A stretch of DNA of 64,000 nt from JABFRG01 sp046351415 (GTDB lineage Bacteria > Myxococcota_A > Polyangia > Polyangiales > Polyangiaceae), in contig JAXLYO010000004.1 in the NCBI GenBank assembly GCA_046351415.1, positions 124,001 through 188,000 of the forward strand, in the 5' to 3' direction. A model generated the notes under the pieces. The model saw only the letters and a list, made by a program, of their open reading frames with translations, did not search any database and had not been told where the DNA came from. Of this stretch, positions 56,349 through 64,000 are shown piece by piece (the stretch's first letter is position 1; each line of letters opens with the position of its first letter). Position numbers and translations under genes: made by a program.

Positions 56349-57398
56349 ATGAGGGTGATCGTCGTTGGAGCAGGCATCATGGGTTGCGCGACGGCACTCG
56401 AGCTCGAGGCACGCGGGGCCGAGGTGACGCTGCTTGAGCGCGCGGTGCCCGGAGCCGAGGCGTCCAGTGCTGCTGCGGGAATCTTGGGCGCTCAGGCCGA
56501 AGCACACGAGCCGGGGCCGCACTTCGTTCGCATGCTTCGCGCACGAGACGGCTACGTCGCCTCCGCGGCAAGGCTCACTGGCGCGACTGCGGACGACATT
56601 GGCTACCGCAAGAGCGGTGTTCTCAAGCTCGCCTTCGACGAACGCGAAGACGAAGCGCTCCGTGCGATCGTCACGTGGCAAGCGTCTGGCGGCGCGAAGG
56701 GAGTGATGCTTTCGGGCGACGCTCTCCACGACATCGAACCGGCCGTATCGCCACACGCCGTGTCTGCGGCCTACTTCGAAGACGACGCGCAGGTGGAGCC
56801 CGTGCGGCTGCTGAGTGCACTCGTGCGCCGCATCCAGGGAAACTCGATTGTCGTTCGCACGGGGGCCATCGTTACGGGCTTCCACATGAGCGGGGCGACC
56901 TGCACGGGCGTCGTCCTCGACGGGAAGGAAACGCTGACGGCCGACGCCGTCGTCCTCGCTGCGGGCAGCTGGTCCTCCGTCGTGCCGGGAGCGCCGCATG
57001 ACGCCCAGCAGGTGAAGCCCATTCGCGGACAGATGATCGAGCTTCGCGAGACCCCGTCTTCGCTCGGCACCATCCTCTTCGGCCAAGGGACCTACGTGGT
57101 TCCGCGCGGTGACGGACGCGTCGTGTGCGGGTCGACGATGGAAGACGTGGGGTTCACGAAAGAGGTGACGACGGCAGGCCTGCGTCACGTCCTCTCTGGC
57201 GCCATGCACAATGCGCCGGGTCTCGGAACGGCGTCCTTCGTCCGCACGTGGTCGAACTTCCGTCCCCATGCGCCAGGTGGCCCACTCGTCGGGAAAAGCG
57301 AAACGCCGGGCCTCTTCTTGGCAACCGGACATTTTCGAAATGGCATTCTCCTGGCGTTCGATACGGCCGAGACGGTCGCGCGCGCCGTGTACGAGTAG
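56349..57398 (+). CDS. thiO: glycine oxidase (ThiO-type FAD amino-acid oxidase)
   Basis: ThiO oxidises glycine to an imine used for the thiazole ring of thiamine. The 349-residue product has the FAD-binding GAGIMG at residues 7-12, SSAAAGILGAQ after it, and the C-terminal motif ATGHFRNGILLA that is diagnostic of ThiO. RGQMIELR, VPRGDGRVVCGSTMEDVGF (given by its core RVVCGSTMEDVGF) and TWSNFRPHAPGGPLVG also fit. Other thiamine genes (thiS, thiG, thiE) are not present here. It follows the P460 gene by 13 bp. A related D-amino-acid oxidase activity is the main alternative. Confidence 0.87.
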   Translation: MRVIVVGAGIMGCATALELEARGAEVTLLERAVPGAEASSAAAGILGAQAEAHEPGPHFVRMLRARDGYVASAARLTGATADDIGYRKSGVLKLAFDEREDEALRAIVTWQASGGAKGVMLSGDALHDIEPAVSPHAVSAAYFEDDAQVEPVRLLSALVRRIQGNSIVVRTGAIVTGFHMSGATCTGVVLDGKETLTADAVVLAAGSWSSVVPGAPHDAQQVKPIRGQMIELRETPSSLGTILFGQGTYVVPRGDGRVVCGSTMEDVGFTKEVTTAGLRHVLSGAMHNAPGLGTASFVRTWSNFRPHAPGGPLVGKSETPGLFLATGHFRNGILLAFDTAETVARAVYE

Positions 57399-57427
57399 CG
57401 ACATCGCTTCTTCACGCACGCCGGCGG

Positions 57428-57874
57428 TCACGTGATCGCGACGTGGGCCGTACCTCGTGCGAGCATCGCGCCGCGAAGCGTGTCTTCGAAGGAGACCACG
57501 AGCACGACCACGCGTTCGTCGACGACCCTTCTCGCAATGCGAGCTTTCAACTCGACGATGGCATCCGCGTAGATCGGGAACGCGTATCGCAAGCTCGTTG
57601 CGAGCAGGAGCCCGGAAGCTCCGGGCATCACCGTTCCGACAAAGTGGGAGAGAAAGCCATTCAGCACACTCCCGTGGACGAGTCTTCGATGAAAGCCCCA
57701 GGCACGTGCGAAGTCGTCGTCTACGTGCACGGGGCTCGTATCTTCGAACATCTCGATGAATCCATCGGCCAGCGTCTGTGGCACGCGATACGAGTGAGTA
57801 CGTTCTGTACCTGGGCGAAGGTCGTTCAGGCTATAGCGCGCGCGCGCGCGAACGTCGTCCGTGGGGCGAGGCAT
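57428..57874 (-). CDS. MaoC-like hotdog-fold dehydratase
   Basis: The ATG at 57874 (MPRPTDDVRARARYSL) gives 148 residues of the MaoC/R-hydratase fold: EMFEDTSPVHVDDDFARAWGF followed by RRLVHGSVLNGFLSHFVG, which matches the hydratase motif D-x-[SN]-P-H-x-D with GF and HG. The open frame continues upstream for 55 codons without family similarity and is not included. Such enzymes hydrate enoyl-CoA or similar thioesters. The gene stands alone, 207 bp from the amidohydrolase upstream. The DNA near 57837 has an uninterrupted CG dinucleotide run coding RARAR. Confidence 0.75.
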   Translation of the reverse strand: MPRPTDDVRARARYSLNDLRPGTERTHSYRVPQTLADGFIEMFEDTSPVHVDDDFARAWGFHRRLVHGSVLNGFLSHFVGTVMPGASGLLLATSLRYAFPIYADAIVELKARIARRVVDERVVVLVVSFEDTLRGAMLARGTAHVAIT

Positions 57875-58081
57875 CGAGCGGGGGGTGTCCTTTCGGGGCC
57901 AGACTGCGACATGCGCGCCGATGTGCGCGAAGTGGAGATCGAAGCAAGCATCCGACAAAAAGGAGTTCCTCACTGCACACGCAAAGAGAAGCCAAAAAGT
58001 CGGATGCACGTGCGACGGCGGACATTCACGCGCGTACACACAGGAGGGCGGTCAGCCGTTTCGCTCGTTCGGATAGCCTCG

Positions 58082-59095
58082 TTAGTTCGGGATACCTAGA
58101 AGCTTGCGCGCGTTCTCGTAGAGAACCTTGTGGCGAAGTTCCTGCTTCCCTTCCGTGGCGATGAGGACCTTCGCGAGCGGAAAAGCCTGATGATAGAAGG
58201 GCCAATCGGAGCCGAAGAGCACACGATCGGCATCGCAGCCTTCGATCATGCGGCGCACGCCGTGGAGCCCTTGGCTCGAGATCTCTGGGTAGGCGTTTCG
58301 ATACTTCTTCACGAGAAGTAGCGCCTCTTCGTATTGGAGAGCGCCTGCGTGCCCGAGAATGAAGTTCGTCTTGGGGCATTCCGCGAGTGGTTTCTCGTAG
58401 AACTTCACCTGACAGCGCGTGTCAGCGCCCTGGCTTACGATGCCAACCGGACCGCAGTGCCAGAGCACGGGAAGATTGCGTTCACCGCACAGTCGGTAGA
58501 GTTCCATTGCTTTCGGATCGTCTGGACGAAACTGCTGCACGGCCGGGTGAACTTTGATACCGCGAGCTCCCCGCGCGAGCTGCTCGTCGAGCTTGTCGCG
58601 AACATTGCGAGCGTAGGGATGCACGGAGCCGAACGCGATGATGCGCTCGGTGCGCTTGCCCGCTTCGATCGCATGCTTCGAGTTGTTCGAAAAGAATGGA
58701 AAGTCGATGGCGAGCAGGACGGAGTGCTTCACGCCGAGCTCGTCCATCTCGCGGACGAGGTTGGGGACGGTGTGCGTGCGCCGCATGCCCCCCGCTGTCA
58801 GGCTCTTGAGCGACATGTCGGTCTTGAGCGTGCGGAGCATTTCCGGCGTGTAGTTGCGATTGCTGTATGGGTTGAGGTCGAACCCGCAGCAGCTCCCGAG
58901 GTAGTGCTCGGTGTGATCATGCTCCTTGTAGAGGTCCACCGCCATCGGCCGAACGAAAGCGAGCGCGACGTGCGTGTGCACGTCGATGATAGGCCCCACG
59001 TCTTTGTGCTTCACGATGACGCGGTCGTCGTACCCTTCGAACCAAGGCAGACGTTCGAGGTCACGGAGCGATTGAAAGCTCGTCGGAAAATTCAT
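58082..59095 (-). CDS. metal-dependent amidohydrolase (amidohydrolase-2 family)
   Basis: The product has 337 residues. The TIM-barrel metal site is visible: DVHTHVA (H40, H42), GIKVHP, LWHCG (His), FILGHAG (His) and GSDWPF (catalytic Asp). These are the marks of the amidohydrolase-2 group that includes aminocarboxymuconate decarboxylase-like enzymes. It has no signal peptide. It overlaps the upstream lipoprotein by four bases (59092-59095), and that gene follows a porin-like gene, so the three form an operon. Substrate cannot be told from the sequence. Confidence 0.83.
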   Translation of the reverse strand: MNFPTSFQSLRDLERLPWFEGYDDRVIVKHKDVGPIIDVHTHVALAFVRPMAVDLYKEHDHTEHYLGSCCGFDLNPYSNRNYTPEMLRTLKTDMSLKSLTAGGMRRTHTVPNLVREMDELGVKHSVLLAIDFPFFSNNSKHAIEAGKRTERIIAFGSVHPYARNVRDKLDEQLARGARGIKVHPAVQQFRPDDPKAMELYRLCGERNLPVLWHCGPVGIVSQGADTRCQVKFYEKPLAECPKTNFILGHAGALQYEEALLLVKKYRNAYPEISSQGLHGVRRMIEGCDADRVLFGSDWPFYHQAFPLAKVLIATEGKQELRHKVLYENARKLLGIPN

Positions 59096-60159
59096 CGACC
59101 TGGGGCCTTCGGCACGCCCGGGGGAACTTGGTCCGGCGTGAGAGAGCGCGCGAGCACGGTACCGACGGCGGGACCCAAAGAGCCGGCGCCGAGGAACGTG
59201 TTCACACCGGTGCCGCCGCCCGTTCCGCGGAGGACGCTACCGTCCTTCTTGAAGTTGAGAACGATGGTGAGGCCCTGCACCGTGACGGGCGGGCTCGTGA
59301 CCTTGAGGTCGACGGAGCGCGTCGCGAGCGCGATCGATCCATCGGGCTGTTCCTGGATGCAGCCTTCCGCGAGCACGCCGTAGCCCGTCGGCGGTGCTGC
59401 GTTCGCAATGAAGTCGGGGAACTCGTCGACACTGGCGACCTTTTCCGAAGGTTGGACGCAGTCTTCTGCCGGCAGCGTGCGACAGATGAGAGCCGGAGTC
59501 GTGCACTGCTTGACCTTGCAACGCGACGGGTCCGTGTTTCGGTCGGCATTCGTGAACTGCGCCTTGAATTCGCCCGTCGAGCTGTCGACGTTGAAATCGC
59601 CGAACAGCTGAATCTGCGCGCCGAGAGGCTTCTCGACGTTGAGTGCGAAGAAATACCCGCCGGAGGGAAACTGCGTCGTGGGTTTCTTGGCGCACTTCAA
59701 ATCGAAGGCGAAGGAAACACGGGTTCGCACGGTGGTTTTGACGCCAGATAGATTTTCGAGACCCGGCTCGATGAGAAGAGCGATCTTCTGACCGATCGGC
59801 ATTTGCGCGTCGGGGCGGATGATGACCGTTCCCTTGGCTGCATCAATGGTCGTCTTGCCGCCGACCTCAGCACCATTCGCGTCGTGCTGGATGATGGGCA
59901 AGAGAGGCGAGCGCGCAGCTTCATCGGCGGCTTCGTCGGACAGGTTGCCTTCTTCGTCGAGTGTGAGTGGTACGATGACGAATGCGAGCGTTCCGTCTTT
60001 GAACGGCTTGTTGAAGACGAGCTCGATGGGCGCCGAGGCGTCCGGAAGCACTCCGGACTCGCCCCCTTTGATGCGAACCTCGGGGGGGCCGTCGAAACGG
60101 GCGCACGATACGGCGAAGACGATGGTCGAAGCGAGAAGGGTGGAGACGAGCTTTCTCAT
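59092..60159 (-). CDS. lipoprotein with Ig-like N-terminal domain
   Basis: The product has 355 residues. The signal ends TIVFAVSC (Cys19). Residues about 28-150 resemble a bacterial Ig-like (Big_5) domain: SAPIELVFNKPFKDGTLAF and VIIRPDAQMPIGQKIAL. The rest is mainly beta with six further Cys, including KCAKK, RCKVKQC and GCIQ. It ends in a Pro-rich tail. It lies between a porin-like gene (16 bp upstream) and the amidohydrolase (four-base overlap). An outer-membrane or surface role is inferred from the company; function unknown. Confidence 0.75.
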   Translation of the reverse strand: MRKLVSTLLASTIVFAVSCARFDGPPEVRIKGGESGVLPDASAPIELVFNKPFKDGTLAFVIVPLTLDEEGNLSDEAADEAARSPLLPIIQHDANGAEVGGKTTIDAAKGTVIIRPDAQMPIGQKIALLIEPGLENLSGVKTTVRTRVSFAFDLKCAKKPTTQFPSGGYFFALNVEKPLGAQIQLFGDFNVDSSTGEFKAQFTNADRNTDPSRCKVKQCTTPALICRTLPAEDCVQPSEKVASVDEFPDFIANAAPPTGYGVLAEGCIQEQPDGSIALATRSVDLKVTSPPVTVQGLTIVLNFKKDGSVLRGTGGGTGVNTFLGAGSLGPAVGTVLARSLTPDQVPPGVPKAPGR

Positions 60160-60175
60160 GTTTAGATTCTCGTTT

Positions 60176-62056
60176 CTAGAAGAAGAAAGTGGTTCGCCCT
60201 TGGAGGAGCGAGCTACGCACAGCGTAGCCGTTGCGGTCTTGGAAAGCGTTGCCGGGGAAAAGGATGGCGCCCTCGAGGTCGAAGGCGAAGTGCTCCTTGA
60301 AGCGCCACTGGATCCTACCGTCGATTTCCGTCCCGTAGTAACTGCCCGGCTTGCCGCCCGCGAAGTTCACGAGGTCGTCGGAGATGGTCTTTCCGTCGCG
60401 CCTTTGCTGTGAAGCGATAGGGTCGTTCGAGGGGGCTGCGGCCCACGCGAAGAGTACACCGCCGCGGAAGAGAAGGTTCGGGATGGGGCGCACGTCGACC
60501 TGGGGAAAGAGGGCGAACGCGTTCGTGAAGGCGCCACGTGATGCAATCTGATCGACGGGGATTGTCGTTGCACCAAGGCCTCGAAGAAGTTCGCTACCGG
60601 CGGCCGCTGCGCGTGCCGTTTGGTAGGCGAGCGTGTGCTTGAACATGAGAAGACCCACGTTCGAGTCTTCCGCGAAGCGAAACTGCGTGAGCGGGGTGCG
60701 CACGGTCGGGTCGGAGTCACCCGACGCGAAGTCCGACTCGAGGTAGGCCGTGAACATCGGCTTGTCGTAGCGAACGACGGCGCGGAAACCCGCTTGCTGG
60801 ATGCGCTGGCTGACCGGCGGGTCGTTCGTGATGAGGCGGAAGGCATTGGCGACTTCCGACGTCTCGCCGACGATGACCGTACCTTCCGCTCCCGCATAGA
60901 GGTCGCCGAATCGGGACGTGGCGCGTGCACCGAAGGCGTGGATGGTCGTGCCGTTGTTGTGGTCCCAGCGCGCCGCGTGGAAAAGGCGACCTTCGACGTC
61001 CGTTCCCCACGGGGCCTTGGGGGCGAGTACGCGGATGGCCGTGATGAATCCGCGCAGGTCGTCGCCGTACTTCTGCGGGTCGTCCTGCACGTTGTGGTCG
61101 TAGGCCAGCACGAGGAACAGGCCCTTGTTCTGCGTCGTGTCCCGATCTTCTTTGCGCTTGAGGGCCTCGAGGGGCTTCGTCGCGAACATGACGCGATCGG
61201 CCGTATTGCCGCGGTAGGCGATGCCGAAGCGGTTCTTGCGACCGTCGCCGTCCGTCGCGGAAAGTGAATTGCCGAAGCCCATCGGCTGACGACCGACGCG
61301 GAAGAGGCCGATGGGGGTGATGATCTCGCCGTAGAGACGGCGTACGAACATGTTTTCGCCGGGGCAGAGGCCGTACCGGTAGGACTGCGGATCTGCGGGC
61401 GCCGCCTTGTTCGTTTGGACGACGCAGATGCGGGCGTTGTTCGTGTTGAGGGTGCCGATGTTGGCGCCGGTCGTCGAAGCTGGGTTCCCGTTGTAGCTTC
61501 CGTTGTCGCCCCAGAGAACGCCTTCGAGTGCGTCGACGGACGTGACGATACGAACCTTGTCCTCGTAGTCGATGGCGCCATCTAGGCGTAGACGATGCTC
61601 GAATGCTGCGTACTTTTGGTCGTAGTCGCTGTTCAGCGCGAGCGGGACGATGTACGAGCCTTGGGCGCGATACTCGGCGCTTGCGCGGACGCCAATGTCA
61701 CCGAACGTCCATCGCCGCGGCTGGAACTTGGGGTCTGCGTCGGACCAGGGCTCGGGCCAATATGGAACGAGCGGCTCTTCTTTGCCCGAAGCCGAGACAG
61801 GGCGAACTTCACCCGTTTGCGGTGGCGGTGCGTTCCCATCGTCTTGCGCGGGTGCGGCGGCCGTGGGGCCGCTCGCGGGAGCTGGGTTCGGGGCGATGTT
61901 CGGCGTCGTCTGCGGCGGCGAATTCGTGACCGGGGGCTCTTGTTCGTTGTCGTCGGCTGCTCGCGCCTCCGCGGATGCCGAGAGCACGAAGGCTGCGGAC
62001 AGAACAGAAAGAGCAGACAAGGCAGACGGGGGAAAGGCTAGCCGGCGCACCGGCAC
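60176..62056 (-). CDS. outer-membrane porin-like beta-barrel protein
   Basis: The product has 626 residues. The signal peptide (MPVRRLAFPPSALSALSVLS) ends near SAEARA-A. A linker of about 70 Pro/Ala/Thr/Asn residues precedes a long barrel with alternating strands (RASAEYRAQGSYIVPLAL, YAAFEHRLRLDG, VRYDKPMFTAYLESDFASG) and closing strands ending RTTFFF, a typical aromatic barrel terminus. Two Cys (ICVVQT, LCPGEN) may bridge a loop. It has the size of alginate-export or phosphate-porin-like barrels but no named family is certain. It heads the operon with a lipoprotein and an amidohydrolase, suggesting substrate entry followed by cytoplasmic breakdown. Confidence 0.78.
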   Translation of the reverse strand: MPVRRLAFPPSALSALSVLSAAFVLSASAEARAADDNEQEPPVTNSPPQTTPNIAPNPAPASGPTAAAPAQDDGNAPPPQTGEVRPVSASGKEEPLVPYWPEPWSDADPKFQPRRWTFGDIGVRASAEYRAQGSYIVPLALNSDYDQKYAAFEHRLRLDGAIDYEDKVRIVTSVDALEGVLWGDNGSYNGNPASTTGANIGTLNTNNARICVVQTNKAAPADPQSYRYGLCPGENMFVRRLYGEIITPIGLFRVGRQPMGFGNSLSATDGDGRKNRFGIAYRGNTADRVMFATKPLEALKRKEDRDTTQNKGLFLVLAYDHNVQDDPQKYGDDLRGFITAIRVLAPKAPWGTDVEGRLFHAARWDHNNGTTIHAFGARATSRFGDLYAGAEGTVIVGETSEVANAFRLITNDPPVSQRIQQAGFRAVVRYDKPMFTAYLESDFASGDSDPTVRTPLTQFRFAEDSNVGLLMFKHTLAYQTARAAAAGSELLRGLGATTIPVDQIASRGAFTNAFALFPQVDVRPIPNLLFRGGVLFAWAAAPSNDPIASQQRRDGKTISDDLVNFAGGKPGSYYGTEIDGRIQWRFKEHFAFDLEGAILFPGNAFQDRNGYAVRSSLLQGRTTFFF

Positions 62057-62081
62057 ACCCTACCCGCGGCTCCACCTTGGG

Positions 62082-62483
62082 TCACGCGGAAAGCAGAGCC
62101 GAAACCTTGCGGAGAATCCCGAGGTCGGCTGGAGGAAATGCGAGCGTCTCGAGATCGCTTTTGTCTGCCCAACGCACATCCGCGGCGTGTAGGGCCCGCG
62201 GGGCGGCCGAACCTGGCAGCCTTTCGCAGGCGAAGAACAAGAGAAGGACGGACTTTTCCGCATACCGGTGGAACGTCACGTCGAGGATCTCGCCCGCGAC
62301 ACACTCGATTCCGAGCTCTTCGTGGAGTTCACGTGTGACGGTTTCGCGCGGGTCTTCGCCTTCCTCCACCTTGCCCCCCGGAAATTCCCAGAGGCCTTCC
62401 AGATGAGAGCCAGAAAGGCGCTGGCCGAGAAGGACCCGGGAGCCTTCGATGAGTACGCCTGCAGCGACCGTCACGGTTTTCAC
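62082..62483 (-). CDS. mutT: MutT-type Nudix hydrolase
   Basis: The GTG at 62483, preceded by AGGGAG, starts VKTVTVAAGVLIEGSRVLLGQR; the open frame upstream has no family similarity. The 133-residue product has the complete Nudix box GKVEEGEDPRETVTRELHEELGI (core REL-x-EE-x-G), fitting GX5EX7REUXEEXGU. The flanking WEFPGG and the C-terminal ADVRWADKSDLETLAFPPAD match MutT proteins that clean 8-oxo-dGTP from the nucleotide pool. The gene is 25 bp from the porin gene and divergent from the HEAT protein. The exact nucleotide is inferred from the family. Confidence 0.86.
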   Translation of the reverse strand: MKTVTVAAGVLIEGSRVLLGQRLSGSHLEGLWEFPGGKVEEGEDPRETVTRELHEELGIECVAGEILDVTFHRYAEKSVLLLFFACERLPGSAAPRALHAADVRWADKSDLETLAFPPADLGILRKVSALLSA

Positions 62484-62618
62484 GACGGCGCTCCCTACCA
62501 CGAAAGACTTCCGCAGACCGCGCCTCCGCGCTCCCGCGACATCCCTCGCCAGGTGTTCAGCAAGAAGGCATGTGGAGAGGGGGCGCAAAGGCTCGAAAGG
62601 CTGATATGGTCTCCGCCC

Positions 62619-64000
62619 ATGTTGCGCCCGGAAACGAATTTGCCAAAGTCGCCGACCACGCCGAAGCTGCCGCTTCACCAGTTTGCCAAGTGGCCGCCGG
62701 ACGATAGTGATCTGCCTGCCGGCCCTGCCAACTTCGGCGGTGGTGGCGGAGGCCTTCCGGGCGACGACGGCAACTTCAAGAAGGGAGCCGTGAAGCCCGC
62801 CATCATCGGTGTTGCCACGCTCATCCTCATCGGAGCCGGCATCTTCGGCTTCTTCGCCATCAAGGGCGAGTCCGAGAAGATGGATACGAAGCAAATTGCG
62901 CAGACGCGGAGCGACATCCAGCTCATGCCGAAGGACAAACAGCTTCCGGAGTGGCGAAAGTGGGCGCTCCGCGAAGATGCACCGGCCCTTCGCCAGGATG
63001 CGTTCGCGAATCTCGGTTGGGCGCGCGATGCGGAGGGACTCGACGCCATCATCAAGGGGCTCTCGAGCGCCGACCACCGCATTCGCGGAACTGCGGCCAT
63101 GTCACTCGTCGAATACGGGTCACCGCTCGCCGACAAGGCGAAGCCCGCGCTGCTCAAGGCCTTCAAAGAAGCCGACAACAGCGACGAACCGCAAATCGCT
63201 TGGGCCCTCGCGGTGCTCAAGGAAAACTCGGTTTACGACCGCATTTTCGGCATCTACAGCAAGGGCCACTTGGCGCCCCTTCTCCGGGTGGACGGCAGCA
63301 AAGCGTTCGACCCGGAAGTGCTGGTCAGCCTCTCGACGCTCGACAAGCTCGCAACGCTGAGGTCCGATCCGAATGCGAGCGTCCGCCAGCTCGTCGCCAC
63401 CGCTCTTGCTGCGACAGGCGATGCGAAGTGGACGCAGCCGCTCATCGAGCTCGTCAAAGACAAGGATGTCGACGTCGCGCGTGAAGCCGCAGTAGGCCTC
63501 GGCAAGATCGCGAACGAGCAGGCGATGGGCCCGCTCCTCGAAGCGCTCACGAAAGCCGACAAGGAGTCTCGCTCGAAATTCCTCGAAGCGCTCCGCGATG
63601 GCGTGGGCGCGAAGGGGCTCATTCTCGCGGTGAAGAGCGTCTCGAAGGAGAGCGCCGAGCGCGAGAAGTTCCAGACGAAGGTCATCTTCGACATGCTCCG
63701 CGAGCTCCACGACCCGCGCGCAGGCGAACTCCTCGTGGCCTACATCGAATCGAATCCGAAGCCGCACTGGAAGACCGAAGCGGCCCTTCGCTTGGCCGAA
63801 GTCGGTGACATTCGCGCGGTGCCCACGCTCGCATGGCGTCTCTCGCAAGACCCGATGAAGCTGTACAACCAAATCGAAGACCCCGAGCTTCGCCAGGACG
63901 ACAACGAGCGTGTCGTCGCGGCCCGCATGCTCGCGGACTTGGCCGTCCTCTACCCAGACAAGCGCGCGGAGATGCTCAAGGTCGCAGAAGAGCCGCTCAT
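62619..64000 (+). CDS. membrane-anchored HEAT-repeat protein (3'-truncated by window)
   Basis: The ATG at 62619 opens a frame that runs off the window end, giving 460 codons. The N-terminus is Pro/Gly-rich and cytoplasmic, then one membrane helix lies near residues 62-82 (IIGVATLILIGAGIFGFFA). The rest consists of HEAT-like units: ALREDAPALRQDAFANLG, ADHRIRGTAAMSLVEYGSP, DPNASVRQLVATALAATGD and VDVAREAAVGLGKIANEQ are typical. Such a protein is likely a binding scaffold outside the cytoplasmic membrane. It resembles the HEAT lipoprotein at 25756 in general type. Family and partner are unknown. Confidence 0.75.
   Translation, partial: MLRPETNLPKSPTTPKLPLHQFAKWPPDDSDLPAGPANFGGGGGGLPGDDGNFKKGAVKPAIIGVATLILIGAGIFGFFAIKGESEKMDTKQIAQTRSDIQLMPKDKQLPEWRKWALREDAPALRQDAFANLGWARDAEGLDAIIKGLSSADHRIRGTAAMSLVEYGSPLADKAKPALLKAFKEADNSDEPQIAWALAVLKENSVYDRIFGIYSKGHLAPLLRVDGSKAFDPEVLVSLSTLDKLATLRSDPNASVRQLVATALAATGDAKWTQPLIELVKDKDVDVAREAAVGLGKIANEQAMGPLLEALTKADKESRSKFLEALRDGVGAKGLILAVKSVSKESAEREKFQTKVIFDMLRELHDPRAGELLVAYIESNPKPHWKTEAALRLAEVGDIRAVPTLAWRLSQDPMKLYNQIEDPELRQDDNERVVAARMLADLAVLYPDKRAEMLKVAEEPL

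Noticed and set aside
57837..57850. Alternating CG run as a possible Z-DNA site
   Set aside because: It codes for Arg/Ala residues at the N-terminus of the MaoC-like protein; in such GC-rich DNA this is not exceptional.

Overview
The window is a high-GC chromosomal segment with the character of a myxobacterium (Myxococcota, probably class Polyangia). This is inferred from the gene content: a DUF2330 protein ending in a MYXO-CTERM-like sorting signal, two very large proteins with N-terminal Ser/Thr kinase domains, two sigma-54 enhancer-binding proteins, Cys-rich DETDVDCGG repeat proteins and about seventeen predicted lipoproteins. No rRNA, tRNA, CRISPR array, insertion sequence or prophage was recognised. 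The genes lie in short operons, many joined by 4-nt stop/start overlaps.

Left part (1-13.3 kb): the end of a DUF58 gene and a BatA-like VWA membrane protein; a lipoprotein overlapping hutF; uvrB; a minus-strand operon (Cys-rich lipoprotein, outer-membrane-like protein, ECF sigma factor, putative anti-sigma factor); manC; and an unusual lipoprotein that fuses TIG-like and PDZ regions to a membrane domain resembling complex I subunit NuoH. A 66-bp imperfect hairpin repeat occurs twice between genes (798-863 and 6981-7046).

Centre-left (13.4-34 kb): an F1Fo-ATP synthase cluster atpF'-atpF-atpH-atpA-atpG without atpB, atpE, atpD or atpC, with an AtpF carrying a signal peptide and a long Pro/His/Gly linker. 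Then come bcp, an M20 peptidase, a lipoprotein lipase, an operon of two paralogous lipoproteins and a trypsin-like lipoprotein, a HEAT lipoprotein coupled to an FHA-GAF-sigma54 activator, an XRE-cupin regulator behind a clear sigma-70 promoter, and several lipoproteins including a DUF6600 protein.

Centre-right (34-52.4 kb): prkA; two paralogous secreted proteins with Cys-rich repeats and FGE-like domains, the first with a likely frameshift in its signal peptide; a small coiled-coil protein and a barrel-like outer-membrane protein upstream of a kinase-NTPase-TPR-GAF-sigma54-Fis fusion; rplC away from its usual S10 operon, with its own terminator; and rlmE overlapping a second kinase, cyclase-like, AAA and TPR fusion.

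Right part (52.4-64 kb): the MYXO-CTERM DUF2330 protein, a HExxE lipoprotein coupled to a cytochrome P460-like lipoprotein, thiO, a MaoC-like protein, a porin/lipoprotein/amidohydrolase operon, a MutT-type Nudix hydrolase, and the start of a membrane-anchored HEAT-repeat protein cut by the window end.
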